A stretch of 54,727 nt of DNA from Desulfobacterales bacterium (GCA_026984935.1 JALSRD010000058.1:1-54727); one strand, 5' to 3'; counted from the first letter of the stretch, positions 36,390 through 46,078 are shown. The notes: generated from the sequence alone by a model not told the origin. Numbers and translations: made by a program.

Positions 36390-37460
36390 TCAGGGCAGGG
36401 GCGTTTGCGTGTAGGCGACATTGGCCTCTTCGGAGGCAGGCAGCGCCAGCGCTTTGCCCTCACGCACATCAGCAACCCAGTCGGGGTTCAGCAAAATGGC
36501 CTTTGCACTGAGTACGATGTCGGCATCCTGCAGCGCATTTTCGGCACTCCGGCGATCGTATATTTTGCCGCAGATCATGATGGGCAGGTCAGTGGCCTCG
36601 CGGGTCAGCTGAGCCATGTTGCGTCGGGTGCCGAAAGCAGGATCGCTGTAACTGTATGTGGAAACCGAAAGGGCGTCGATGGGTTCGCGGGATAGAATCC
36701 GGACGGCTTGCCGGTACTCATCCTGATCGACAAACAGCGAAACATCCGGGTCCGCTACACCCCAGTTGGAGATCCGAAAGGTCAGCAGGCGGTCTGCGGG
36801 CAGCCGGGCTTTGACTGCCTGAATCACCTCGCGGGCAAAACGGCAGCGCTTTTCCACCGTGCCGCCGTAAGCATCGTGGCGCTGGTTGGAATAGGCTGAC
36901 AGGAAGTTGCAGATCAGGTAGCCGTGCGCGCCATGGATCTCAATGCCGTCAAAACCGGCCTCCACCGCACCCGCGGCGCTTTCGGCAAATCCCCGGATCA
37001 CATGACGGATATCGAAAAGGCTCATCTCGTCAGGCACAGGGTATGGTTTTCCGGTCATAGGGTTGGCCTGACGGGGGGAAATCGGGCTGGGAGCGATGAC
37101 CCGCCGGGCCGGATTGATTTCCGGCCAGGCCATGCGCCCACAGTGAAACAACTGCATGACGGCCACGGCTCCGGCGGCCTTTATTCCCTGCACCACCGGT
37201 TTCCAGGCGTCGATCTGGCGCTGGGTGAGGATGCGCGACTGGCCGGGATAACCCTGGGCGCTCTCGTAATCGGTAACGATGGCTTCCGTATAAACGATAG
37301 CAGCGCCGTTTCGCGCCCGGCGCACGAGAAAGTCGAGGACATCCCGGCGTGGAATGCCGTCCTCGGACGAGGACATGCGGGTCATGGGTGCCACGCCGAT
37401 GCGGTTTTTGATCGTGTGACTTTTCAGTTTATATGCTGAAAACAGCTTATCGGTGGTCAT
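36390..37460 (-). CDS. NADH:flavin oxidoreductase, old yellow enzyme family
   Basis: This 356-aa FMN-dependent TIM-barrel enzyme reduces alpha,beta-unsaturated carbonyls or other electrophiles. Family marks are NRIGVAPMTRMSS near the N-terminus, MQLFHCGRM, GFDGIEIHGAHGYLICNFLS (substrate-binding His), YGGTVEKRCRFAREV and the C-terminal phosphate-binding MICGKIYDRRSAENAL. It lacks the cysteine-rich C-terminal extension of 2,4-dienoyl-CoA reductase. The start ATG 37460 has GAGAGG 6 nt upstream; the frame to 37493 is unsupported. Confidence 0.9.
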   Translation of the reverse strand: MTTDKLFSAYKLKSHTIKNRIGVAPMTRMSSSEDGIPRRDVLDFLVRRARNGAAIVYTEAIVTDYESAQGYPGQSRILTQRQIDAWKPVVQGIKAAGAVAVMQLFHCGRMAWPEINPARRVIAPSPISPRQANPMTGKPYPVPDEMSLFDIRHVIRGFAESAAGAVEAGFDGIEIHGAHGYLICNFLSAYSNQRHDAYGGTVEKRCRFAREVIQAVKARLPADRLLTFRISNWGVADPDVSLFVDQDEYRQAVRILSREPIDALSVSTYSYSDPAFGTRRNMAQLTREATDLPIMICGKIYDRRSAENALQDADIVLSAKAILLNPDWVADVREGKALALPASEEANVAYTQTPLP

Positions 37461-37608
37461 GGACGCACCTCTCTGCCCGCCGCCGGCCGTCACGCCGGCG
37501 GCATTCTTTTCACGACCGCCGGGTATCTTCTCAATACATTGCAGCGAGACCGTTCACGATGTGTTCGGATTCCCGCTCCCGCTGTCCATTCGGCGCGCCG
37601 TCGGAACT

Positions 37609-38850
37609 TTAAAATTGGAAGCGCAGGCCAACGCCGAAGCGGCCGTATTTGCTGAGATCATCGAATTCATCAAAAGCCGAGCGGCCCTCGATGTAAAGCG
37701 ACGTATTGAAGGCTTCCGGATCGCCGAAAACGCGGACACCGACATTGGCAACCAAATCCACCTGGCTGTCTTCCGCATCCAGATCCTGGTCACCGCCGGT
37801 AATCCACCCGCCGATGCCGATGCCGGCGAAAAAGCGCTGCATCCAGCGGTAATTGACCAGACCGTCGATGGTAAAGGCGCTGGCCCCCTGGTTGCCCTGC
37901 ACCTGGGGGAAACCGCCGATCAGGCCGACCAGAGAAAGGGATTCGGACAAGCGGTATTCGTAGCCGATGCGCAGAGCAACGTAGTTTCCGGGATCAAACT
38001 GCCTGAAAAAGCCGACATCGGCCAGCGGAAAACCGCGCCGCAACGCCCGCACGGATTTTTCACAGGCAGACGAAGTCACCTGGGCGCCGGCATTGTCGGT
38101 GACCGTGGCCCGAAGGCGGTAGGTGCCTTGGGCCGGAAGGACCATTTGCGCGACAAAAGGCGGCTTGTCGACGGTTTTCTGATCCACGCGCTGGCCCTTG
38201 TCATCCAGCATGACAAAGGTCACCGACGCGATGCTGCCGTCGGGATCGTTGGAGTCGCCCGCGTCTGCCGCAACCTGCTGGCCGCTGAAAACCCGTTCCG
38301 CAGACAGCTGCAGGCGGCACACCGGCGGCTGGTTGGGCACCGGTGCCGGCGGGGGCGGTGGTGCCTGGGCCGCTTGCGGCGCGGGAGGCACGGCGCCGAC
38401 TCCCTTTAAACCCAGATTGCCGCAGATCAACGGCACAACGAAAGTATAGCGCCGGCCGTCTTTTTCAATGGCGAATTGATAAGCCTTAAATGGCTTTTTG
38501 CCGCCCCAGGTCACATCCTTGAGCACCCGGACTTTTTTGGCCCTCCGGTAGAGCATCCACTGCAGGCGTTCGCCCGGTTGGAATTCGACGCTATTGATCT
38601 GAACCGTGGGGAACTGCTGCTGGAAGGCCTCAAACAGGGACGCTTCGCCGGCCATCGCAAATCCGGATGACAGGTCCGCCTGATGCGCCGCGACCATATC
38701 CTGCAAGTCTTGCACACTGTTTAAAGAAGGTTTGTAAAACGGGTGGGCACCCAGCTTCTTCAACGTGGTTGCCGCCGCCGCGCTGCCGGCGCTGCTGAGC
38801 AAAACCCCCAATGCCATCAACAGAACAAGCTTTCCTCTCATGGTTTTCAC
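37609..38850 (-). CDS. exported protein with PKD-like domain and C-terminal beta-barrel
   Basis: This protein of about 413 aa has a signal peptide (VLLMALGVLLSSAGSAAAA), an N-terminal domain (about 30-150), a Pro/Ala-rich linker (PPAPQAAQAPPPPPAPVPNQPP), a PKD/Ig-like domain (about 180-270; DSNDPDGSIASVTFVM) and a C-terminal set of amphipathic strands (about 290-413) ending in an aromatic residue (GVGLRFQF). This ending is the typical outer-membrane insertion signal. The overall plan resembles OmpA-like or surface porin-like proteins of the delta group. The start is ambiguous: GTG 38850 sits 4 nt after GGAGGA, ATG 38841 and ATG 38865 are alternatives. Confidence 0.65.
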   Translation of the reverse strand: MKTMRGKLVLLMALGVLLSSAGSAAAATTLKKLGAHPFYKPSLNSVQDLQDMVAAHQADLSSGFAMAGEASLFEAFQQQFPTVQINSVEFQPGERLQWMLYRRAKKVRVLKDVTWGGKKPFKAYQFAIEKDGRRYTFVVPLICGNLGLKGVGAVPPAPQAAQAPPPPPAPVPNQPPVCRLQLSAERVFSGQQVAADAGDSNDPDGSIASVTFVMLDDKGQRVDQKTVDKPPFVAQMVLPAQGTYRLRATVTDNAGAQVTSSACEKSVRALRRGFPLADVGFFRQFDPGNYVALRIGYEYRLSESLSLVGLIGGFPQVQGNQGASAFTIDGLVNYRWMQRFFAGIGIGGWITGGDQDLDAEDSQVDLVANVGVRVFGDPEAFNTSLYIEGRSAFDEFDDLSKYGRFGVGLRFQF

Positions 38851-39007
38851 CGCTCCTCCTTTCAAAGCATTTTTCCTGTCTCGATACCATTAAAAGCATT
38901 AGGCTTCAACAGCAAAAGCAATTTGCCTGAATTGGAGCATGCGCGGCCGTTGGAAAACGCTGCGCGGTCGGCACCGGTGCATGCATCGGTATGTCTGCCG
39001 CTTAGGA

Positions 39008-39655
39008 TCATGGAGCCCGCGGCAAACCGCTTCGATCGTGCCCGCAGAGGCTGGCGTTGATTTCATACCAGGCCAGGCCGACGCTCATGGGCGTGCGCGT
39101 GCAGGGACTGATGATCCCGAAAGCGACGAAGCGGTCAATTACAGCGTGAAGGTCCAGGCGGGTATCCTGGCCGCGCAGGATGGCGGCCATCAGGCCGGCT
39201 TCCAGAACACGTGCAGCCGCATGGCGCCTGATCTCACCAAAAAAGCGCGCCAGATCGTCGGCTTGCGCCGAATCTTTTTCAAGAAAGCAATCCCGAACGG
39301 CTCTGTCCGGATCCAGTCGGCCGTTTATCATGGCATCGTCGAGAAGCTTGCGCACCACGGCGGGCATGAGGTAGATTTCCCCGGGGCATAGCCGCAGTAT
39401 GCGGTCTTCCCATGCCGAACTGCAGCCGCACACCGCCGGAATCAGCATGCGCTCTTCGAAAGCGGCCAGGATACAGTCCTGTTTCAGGCCGTCGGGCAGA
39501 TCGATGCGCTCGAAAGCGATACCGCCGGTTTTAAGGCTGGTTCGCAAAAGTTCCGCCAACGGCCCGGCCTCTTTTTCAGGGAAACGCTCCGCCAGGGCGG
39601 CTTCGAGGTGTGGCGCCCTTTTCATCTCCCCGTATGGCGGTTCGTGCCGTCGCAT
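39008..39655 (-). CDS. conserved hypothetical protein, tandem paralogue 2
   Basis: This 215-aa soluble protein overlaps the stop of the preceding paralogue by one base (TGATG). It shares with it the blocks W-E/D-DR, LCPGEIYLMP, GIISP and WYEIN near the C-terminus, with overall low but clear similarity. Two or more conserved Cys residues (CGC, SLCG) are present. There is no known domain. Translational coupling implies joint function, perhaps as a heterodimer. Confidence 0.65.
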   Translation of the reverse strand: MRRHEPPYGEMKRAPHLEAALAERFPEKEAGPLAELLRTSLKTGGIAFERIDLPDGLKQDCILAAFEERMLIPAVCGCSSAWEDRILRLCPGEIYLMPAVVRKLLDDAMINGRLDPDRAVRDCFLEKDSAQADDLARFFGEIRRHAAARVLEAGLMAAILRGQDTRLDLHAVIDRFVAFGIISPCTRTPMSVGLAWYEINASLCGHDRSGLPRAP

Positions 39656-40278
39656 CACCTGCCGCCGCCACTGCCCGGACATGCACAGGGATTCACCTCG
39701 TAGAGCGGCACGGCGGCTTTGATCACCGGCCCCAAGGGTCTCAGTTTCGGGCTGACAATGCCACCGCCCTTCAAAATCGCAATCAGCGCGCCGGTCCTGC
39801 CGCAGACCCCCGCCCGGGTACAGGCGGCAGCGATGGCCGGGGCACTGATCGCACCATTAACGGCATGCCCACAGATTTCATCCACAACGTCCGGCATCTT
39901 TTTCCATTCCGCCTCTCCCATATCCCGGTAAAGGGCGCCCACGGCTGCCCGGACATCCCATTTCGCACCCGCCATGGCGAATTTCACCAGATAGCGGGAG
40001 ATATTCGGCATCTCGTAGATCTCTCCCGGTACGATACCTACGACCCGGTCATCCCATTCGCTGCAACGGGAAAATTTCCTGGGTAGTAGAAGTTTCTGAC
40101 TCCAGGCAAACAGCAGCAGCTCCCCGGCAGCGCCGCCGGCAATGGACTGCACGTCCTCAAAAGCGACCGTTTCGCGGCCGCAGGCGGCCAACAAGACGGC
40201 GGCCAGCATCGGCGGCATCTCCTCACCGTATACCGTGCTTAAAGCGCTGCGCAAATTCTCCAACTGGTCTTCCGGCAA
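39655..40278 (-). CDS. conserved hypothetical protein, tandem paralogue 1
   Basis: This 207-aa protein starts with TTG at 40278, preceded by AAAGGAG 8 nt upstream; the frame extends to a GTG at 40341 without support. It contains WDDRVVGIVPGEIYEMP, GGIVSPKLRP and YEVNPCACPG, the blocks shared with the following gene. It is helical in the middle (VDEICGHAVNGAISAPAIAAACTRAGVCG). Family not recognised; likely a lineage-restricted regulator or metal-binding protein, but no motif proves it. Confidence 0.65.
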   Translation of the reverse strand: MPEDQLENLRSALSTVYGEEMPPMLAAVLLAACGRETVAFEDVQSIAGGAAGELLLFAWSQKLLLPRKFSRCSEWDDRVVGIVPGEIYEMPNISRYLVKFAMAGAKWDVRAAVGALYRDMGEAEWKKMPDVVDEICGHAVNGAISAPAIAAACTRAGVCGRTGALIAILKGGGIVSPKLRPLGPVIKAAVPLYEVNPCACPGSGGGR

Positions 40279-41000
40279 GGAATCTGCTCCTTTGGCGATG
40301 AAACTCCCGGGCCGATCCGCAGCGCGACCCGCCTGCGACACCGTACATGCGTTGCGGCGTTTTTCGGATGCCCGGCATGGCCCTACAGTTCGTCAAGCCA
40401 TGGTTTACCTCTCTTTACACTATTTTGGCCCAAAAGCACAGCTTGCCGAACCGCAATTTCAGAATTAACTTGCTTATGGCGGAGCTGGAGGCCCAGCTCA
40501 CATGGACGGCCGCCACGGCCGAAACCCTCCTTGCCATGTCGCCGGCGCCGCTTGCGAAATAGATGACGCTTAACTACCCACCTTGAATTGCCGCCGGGCA
40601 GAAGATCGCGACTAAGTCAATCGTCACCCAGGAGGAGGGGATTGCCCAACATGGGTGCCAAAATGCTGACCACGCGCGCGGTGCGCATCCACACCCTGAT
40701 GATCGATTACTGGAACCACCATGCGAACACGGACCGGCGCCTGCGCCGGAAACTGGGCCTGGCCGTTGACCGAGGCACCGCATGCCGCCGGTTCGACTTC
40801 GAATCCAGCACCAATTTGCTTCAGGCGATTCCGCGCGCGTATGGGCACTGTCCGGAAAAATCAGCCCCGGCCTTTCCGTGTATGCTGCAAAAGACGGCGT
40901 GCACTGCGGCAGCACACATGGTCCGCCATTTGCCCCGCCTTTTCAGGCATGAAGAAAACAGCGGGCACACGATTCCCCCATCAATGCAGGACACCTGCTG
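40279..41000. other. degenerate-looking region without a secure gene
   Basis: This 722-bp stretch is between paralogue 1 and the exported 444-aa gene. A plus-strand frame from TTG at 40642 (GGAGGAGG just upstream) to 41076 would give about 145 aa, but it overlaps the 3' end of the exported gene and its composition is poor (few hydrophobic cores, many His/Arg). A short plus-strand stretch at about 40475-40562 resembles the start of a WTxEAE-type domain. It is probably gene remnants. Confidence 0.35.
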
Positions 41001-42335
41001 CTATGGCATGTTGGGCCCTCGAACGGCGACTTCACGTTTGTGCTCCCCGCCGGCGCTGGAGCGCACGGTGATGTAGGCAGGAGGTACGACAAGCCCGGTT
41101 ATCGTCAGTTCTCCCGCCGCTCCAGGTGAAAAAGACCCCAGAGAATTGCCCTGCGGGTCAAAAGCCTGCAACCCTCCGGCTGGCACCTGGCCGTCACTGG
41201 TTGTCGCTCTTACGGTGAGTGCCTGGGTGCCGGTGTCGTATGTCGCCCGCGTGATGGTGACGCGATCGGTGAGGCCGCGCGTGACGGCCGTAGCCGGTCC
41301 GTCGCCGATGTTGGTCACCGTGATACTCTCGGGAAGCGCGTTGTTGCCGGTGTTAAATCCGGTGCGGGCAAAGTAGCGCGCACCATCGACATTCATGGCC
41401 ACCACCTTGGCGCCGATGCCGGTGACTTCCAGGTTTTGGTTTTCAGCCGATTCGGCGAACACGTTCACCTTTCCATTGCCGGTTGCGGCATTGCGGTTGT
41501 AGTTGGCCAGGTTAACGGTAACGCCGAAAACGGTGGCAATCTTGCCGGATACCGAGAAAAGATCGGTTTCGATGCAGTCCTTGGCAGAAACTCCGGCCGG
41601 TGGATTCTGGCACTGATTGGGAGATCCGTCGCCGATCTCGGGACCGATCACGCGGAAAAAATTGTTCCCGGCAGGGCTTCCGGCCACCTTGTGCTCAACA
41701 CCAGGATCGCCCACAAATCCCGGGGGTGCATCGGCAATGGGATCCCACGTCAGAAAGGGGCCGATACGGCTGGCCAGTGCACCGCTGAAGTCTCCTGGAG
41801 CCCCGATGCCGATATCTTGGGTGGAGTTGATGCCGCGCTTGCCGTCGTCTTCGGCCACGAAAGTGTCCTGCCCAAAGGGGTGGATCACCGTGTAGATCTC
41901 TCCCTTCACCAGGTTGTCGATGCGGATGCGCACGCGGGCAAAGGAGATCTGGTCGCCGTCGATGGGGTCGTCCGCGGCAAAGGCGGCTTCCAGGGCCAGT
42001 ACCAGCAGCGCCCTGCCGCCGTCGCGGGTCTCCATGATGGCATCGGCGCTCCACCAGAAGGCTTCACCACCAAAGTTTTCCGGAAAGGAGATGGGTTGGC
42101 CCGGAAAGGGGTTTTCCAGCAGGCACAACCCGTTCTGATCCAGGCAAAGTTCCAGCTTCAGTCCGTTTTCATCCTCGTACCAAAGGGGAAATCCGTTCTG
42201 CACCGGTGCACCGCCCACGGTGACCGGCACCACCGGTCCCACGCGCGCCAGCTGTGCCTGGGCAGATACGGGAATGGATATCAGGGCGATCAAGGCGACC
42301 GCGATGGTCAAGGACTGCAAATATCTTTTTTCCAT
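41001..42335 (-). CDS. secreted hypothetical protein with Ig-like C-terminal domain
   Basis: This 444-aa protein has a clear signal peptide (hydrophobic about 8-24, cleavage near AQAQL) and a beta-rich mature part. An N-terminal block NGFPLWYEDENGLKLELCLD with a further Cys and ALLVLALEAAFAADDP is followed by NLVKGEIYTVIHPFGQDTF. The C-terminus (about 340-430) resembles an immunoglobulin/IPT-like domain (LTVRATTSDG, SFSPGAAGELTITGLVVPP). It is the last gene after the ABC-hydrolase and could be the exported product handled by it; the 78-bp gap allows co-transcription. Confidence 0.65.
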   Translation of the reverse strand: MEKRYLQSLTIAVALIALISIPVSAQAQLARVGPVVPVTVGGAPVQNGFPLWYEDENGLKLELCLDQNGLCLLENPFPGQPISFPENFGGEAFWWSADAIMETRDGGRALLVLALEAAFAADDPIDGDQISFARVRIRIDNLVKGEIYTVIHPFGQDTFVAEDDGKRGINSTQDIGIGAPGDFSGALASRIGPFLTWDPIADAPPGFVGDPGVEHKVAGSPAGNNFFRVIGPEIGDGSPNQCQNPPAGVSAKDCIETDLFSVSGKIATVFGVTVNLANYNRNAATGNGKVNVFAESAENQNLEVTGIGAKVVAMNVDGARYFARTGFNTGNNALPESITVTNIGDGPATAVTRGLTDRVTITRATYDTGTQALTVRATTSDGQVPAGGLQAFDPQGNSLGSFSPGAAGELTITGLVVPPAYITVRSSAGGEHKREVAVRGPNMP

Positions 42336-42413
42336 GGTGTACCTCGCTTTCGCTGTTCTTGGGGTTTTCTTCTTTCTATGATCTTGTATGGCGTCCGGCC
42401 CGTGACAGGGCGG

Positions 42414-44966
42414 TCACGTCACTCCCGGAACCGCCCGATCCGGTTCCCGAGAGATTATCGTTTGTTCTCTACCGGGTCCGAACAGAAACGCGAAAACACG
42501 CGCCCCCATGTTTCCCTTGCACATGCACTGGGAAAAGGAATGGCCGCAGCCGGGCATAATTTCAAATCGAAACGGCGTATCCAACCGCCGTGCTGCCGCG
42601 GCTGACGACATGGCCCGGACCCAGCGGCCGGCACGTTCGACGCGCGTAGCACCCTGTCGGCGGTTGATTTTTTCGGACTGCCGCAGATTGGGGTCCATGG
42701 CGGTGTCTTCGGCGCCGACCAGCACGCAGGCCGGGACACGCAAAATTTTTTTGAGATCGAAGCGCAGGTCATCCAGGCGTGGATGGGGCTGCAGCCCCAT
42801 GGGAAACCGCCGGTGCGCATCGGGAAGCGTGTACCAGCCGGCGGCCGCCGCTGCCAGCCGATCCACCCGCGCAGGGTACGCCATGGCAAAACGGTGCGCA
42901 AACTGGGCACCGCCGGAATAGCCGAAGATATGGAAGCGCGGAAAGGTGCCGCCGCGGAGTCTCTCTACCTCGGCCAGGATGTGCTCCAGAACCCTATCGG
43001 CACGCTCACCGCGCAAACCGCCCAGCCGCTGGTAGCCGGCAAACCGTACGGCATCGTAAACCGGCGCCACAAGCATGCAGCCCTGCGCTTCGGCATGCGC
43101 GGAAAACATCCGCACCTGTTCTTTTGCGCGTCGCGATATCCCGTGCACGAGCACTAGCAGTGGCATGGGTTCAGCGGGCTGCAGCGGCATGTAAACAAAA
43201 TATGCACTGCGGCCGTCGCCGGACAGGATGCGGTGCTGGATGCGCCCCGGAACTAGCGGTGCGGCCTTACCCGACCTAGCTTCGCCGGCACCGACCAGCT
43301 TCAGGTTCGGGCGGACGACGGGGTCAGGCGCCTCCTCCGTCAGGCGGCCGTTTTCGATCCGCCAGACCACGTCGGCAGAGGCCAGACGCTTGGGGTCATG
43401 GGTGACCATCAACACGGTGCCGCGGTAGGCGGCCAATACGCTGTCCAGGATCTGTCCGGCCGAGGTATCCAGGTGGGCGTCGGCTTCATCCAAAAGCAGC
43501 AGACGCGGCTCCCCCAGCAGCGCCCGCGCCAGAGCGATACGCTGGCGCTGACCCAGCGACAGGTTCAAGCCCTCTTCGATGATGCGGGTCTGTTCGCCCC
43601 GGGGAAGCACGTCGATGACATCGTCTACGGCGCACATCTGCCTGACGCGTGCCAATTCCTCTTCCGGGGCATCCGGCCAGCGGTAACGCAAGTTCTTGAG
43701 AAGCTTGCCGCGCAGCAACGGCAGGTCGGGGCTGACCATGCCCACCGCGCGTCGCAGCGAATCCAAGCGGCAGCCGGCAAGGTCCTGGCCGTCGATACGG
43801 ATAAGGCCCTTGTCGGGGTCGATCAGGCGCGCCGCCAGCCACAGCAATGTAGATTTGCCGCTGCCGTTGCGTCCGGTCACTGCCACCCGCGTTCCTGCCT
43901 CGGCAGTCACTGACACCGCCTCAAGGATGTCTCCCAGACCGACGTTCAGAAACTCGAGGCGCCCCGGCCCCGGAGCCAGTTCGACAGCCTGCGGCCGCTG
44001 CTGCACCAGTTCGTGGGAGTCGAGGAACTGGCGGATCTTTTCGATGGAGACGTGCGCATCCTGGCGGTACTCCTGCACCCTGCCCAGACTGCGCAGCGAG
44101 CTCACCAGCAGGTGGACCATGGTCATGGCCGCGGCCACCGTACCTGCTGTGGCGGTGCCCGCCGCCACCTGGGCAGCGCCCAGCAGCAGCACGGTTGCCG
44201 TTGCCAGAATAGCGGTGCCGTGTGTGATGGCGCGCAGCTGGCCGATTTTTTCGGCACGCAGCACCATGGCGTCGGACAGCCGCCGGCTTTGCCGTCTCAC
44301 CCGCCGGCGCTCGCGCGCGGACTGCCCGAAGATCTGCACCACTGCAATGGTTGCGACCTTCTCGTTCATGTTGGCAGCCAGGTAGGAACGGCGGCGGCGG
44401 CCCTCGCGTGCACTTTCGCGCAGCTGCCCGCCCAGGCACAGAAACGCCAGCGCTGCAGCCCCGATGGCACCCGCCGCACCCAGTGTCAGCACTGGATTGA
44501 TGACGGCCAAGACGCCCAGTGCGCCGACCGTGGTAAACCCTGCCACGGTTAGCCGTGAAAGCCCCAGGCTGATCCAGCGCTTGAGCGCATTGAGGTCTCC
44601 CACGAAGCGCAGCACCACTGCGCCGCGGCTGCGCTGCTGCAGGGAGCGCGGCGCCAGCCGACTTAGGTGATCAAAAAGCCGCAGGCGCACGTGGTGCGCA
44701 TAGCTCTGGCCCATTCTTTCAGCATCAATGCGTTCGCGCAGGCGCAACGCTGCACCTGCGGCGGCGGCGGCAAGAAAACCGGCCGCGATGGCAAGGCCTT
44801 CCCAGCGGCCATGGGAGCGCCCGTGCCGGATCAGTACATCAAAAGTTTCACGCACCAGCAGGGCCACGGCAACTGCCGCAGCAGCCTGACCCAGGCCGTT
44901 GGCCACCAAGCGCAGAAACAGGCATTTGCGCAGCCGGCTGGTAAAGACGGACAGCCGTCCGTTCAT
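42414..44966 (-). CDS. ABC exporter (permease-ATPase) fused to an alpha/beta hydrolase
   Basis: This 850-aa fusion has three parts. Residues 1-320 are a six-helix-type ABC exporter domain with a coupling-like region. Residues 335-545 are the nucleotide-binding domain: Walker A GRNGSGKS (365-372), signature LSLGQ (469-473), Walker B RLLLLDEAD with Glu494, and H-loop His523. The Q-loop glutamine is replaced (VSPD, about 411-414). Residues 570-830 are an alpha/beta hydrolase resembling PHB-depolymerase-type esterases: oxyanion LVHG, nucleophile Ser684 in GYSGG, acid Asp754 and His809 in GCGHSF. Its ATG overlaps the NTPase stop by 4 nt. Confidence 0.82.
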   Translation of the reverse strand: MNGRLSVFTSRLRKCLFLRLVANGLGQAAAAVAVALLVRETFDVLIRHGRSHGRWEGLAIAAGFLAAAAAGAALRLRERIDAERMGQSYAHHVRLRLFDHLSRLAPRSLQQRSRGAVVLRFVGDLNALKRWISLGLSRLTVAGFTTVGALGVLAVINPVLTLGAAGAIGAAALAFLCLGGQLRESAREGRRRRSYLAANMNEKVATIAVVQIFGQSARERRRVRRQSRRLSDAMVLRAEKIGQLRAITHGTAILATATVLLLGAAQVAAGTATAGTVAAAMTMVHLLVSSLRSLGRVQEYRQDAHVSIEKIRQFLDSHELVQQRPQAVELAPGPGRLEFLNVGLGDILEAVSVTAEAGTRVAVTGRNGSGKSTLLWLAARLIDPDKGLIRIDGQDLAGCRLDSLRRAVGMVSPDLPLLRGKLLKNLRYRWPDAPEEELARVRQMCAVDDVIDVLPRGEQTRIIEEGLNLSLGQRQRIALARALLGEPRLLLLDEADAHLDTSAGQILDSVLAAYRGTVLMVTHDPKRLASADVVWRIENGRLTEEAPDPVVRPNLKLVGAGEARSGKAAPLVPGRIQHRILSGDGRSAYFVYMPLQPAEPMPLLVLVHGISRRAKEQVRMFSAHAEAQGCMLVAPVYDAVRFAGYQRLGGLRGERADRVLEHILAEVERLRGGTFPRFHIFGYSGGAQFAHRFAMAYPARVDRLAAAAAGWYTLPDAHRRFPMGLQPHPRLDDLRFDLKKILRVPACVLVGAEDTAMDPNLRQSEKINRRQGATRVERAGRWVRAMSSAAAARRLDTPFRFEIMPGCGHSFSQCMCKGNMGARVFAFLFGPGREQTIISREPDRAVPGVT

Positions 44967-46078
44967 GTAACACCAGCGGCCATAACAGGCTCGATATTGT
45001 ACAAGCCGTGGCGGGAATCGCCGGCTAGGGCGGCGGCAAAGCCGTTCTGGATGGCGGCCGGATCCAGCACGGCAAGGCCGGTGGCCTCCCGTGCTTCACG
45101 CGCAGCCAGCGGCGAACGTGCCACCTGACCGCTTAAGGCCATTACGGCTAGGCCGCTCGCACGCAGCGCCTGAACCCCGGCCACGGCGCCCAGTGCATCC
45201 CTGGCGGCAAAAAGCGTGCCGTCGATTTGCGTCTGCAGCCCCGACAGACAGGACACTGCAGGCAGGTGGTGCAGGCAGGCCAGTTCGGCGGTTTCTCGTT
45301 GAAAGAGTCCGTCAGCAATCTCGATCACGATGGCATCCACACCGGTTTCTGTCAGATGGTCCATGAGGCGCATGAAGATCTCATGTACCTCCCCGGCCGT
45401 GAGACGGTATGTGGAAACGAAGCCGGCATCGATAAAATCGAATACCGGATCTGCGCCGGCATCCTGAAAGAGCCACAAGTCGCCGCCGGCACCGGTTCCG
45501 GTCACTTTGGCCGCCCCTACCCGGATACCGGCACGCACCAACCCTTTGATCAGGGATGCCGCAACCGTGGTTTTGCCTGAATTCATGGAGGTGCCGAAAA
45601 CCGCCAGAGTCCTGGGCCGCGGCCTTTGAACCTGGATTGCCGGCAGACCGAACTGCGACAGGTTCAACGGCCGCGGCTGCCGGTCACCGACGATGCCCAG
45701 CGGAAACAACTGCGTGGCGTTGTTCACGCGCTGGTGCCGGGAGACCACGCGGGCCGCGATGCCCCCGGCGGCAACCAGGTGGCAGGGCTCCAGGTCATCG
45801 GGTACCAAGGCCTCAAACTGGTCGGGGGCGTAACGGTTGCCGAAGACCACCAGCACATCGTCACCCGGGAAAAGACGCGCTTTGCGCCCGTCGGTAAGTT
45901 CCAGTCGCTTGTGGTGGCCGATCTCACCCACCCGGCACAACGCAAGGTCGCCTGCACGGGGGGTCATGTGCGTACACATCAGTGTCGACATTTTCGCCAG
46001 AGGTGCGCGCCGCGTGGTGTAAGCTTTCTTGACCTGTTTCAGCCATTGACGGTTCAGGGGAATATATTTTCTCGCCAT
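44963..46078 (-). CDS. P-loop NTPase (DUF1611/MobB-like ATPase)
   Basis: This 371-aa protein starts at ATG 46078 with AGGAGG 5 nt upstream. The N-terminal about 140 residues form a beta-rich accessory domain. Then come Walker A FGTSMNSGKTT (161-171), AAKVTGTGAGGD (189-200), DFIDAGFVSTYRL and IVIEIADGLFQRET (about 250-263, Walker B region). It is closest to DUF1611/MobB-like ATPases that act on amino-acid or cofactor substrates; the exact substrate is unknown. It overlaps the ABC-hydrolase gene by 4 nt. Confidence 0.75.
   Translation of the reverse strand: MARKYIPLNRQWLKQVKKAYTTRRAPLAKMSTLMCTHMTPRAGDLALCRVGEIGHHKRLELTDGRKARLFPGDDVLVVFGNRYAPDQFEALVPDDLEPCHLVAAGGIAARVVSRHQRVNNATQLFPLGIVGDRQPRPLNLSQFGLPAIQVQRPRPRTLAVFGTSMNSGKTTVAASLIKGLVRAGIRVGAAKVTGTGAGGDLWLFQDAGADPVFDFIDAGFVSTYRLTAGEVHEIFMRLMDHLTETGVDAIVIEIADGLFQRETAELACLHHLPAVSCLSGLQTQIDGTLFAARDALGAVAGVQALRASGLAVMALSGQVARSPLAAREAREATGLAVLDPAAIQNGFAAALAGDSRHGLYNIEPVMAAGVT

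Noticed and set aside
40642-41076. Plus-strand gene with a GGAGGAGG ribosome-binding site
   Set aside because: It overlaps the well-supported exported protein gene on the other strand and has non-protein-like composition; kept only as a remnant.
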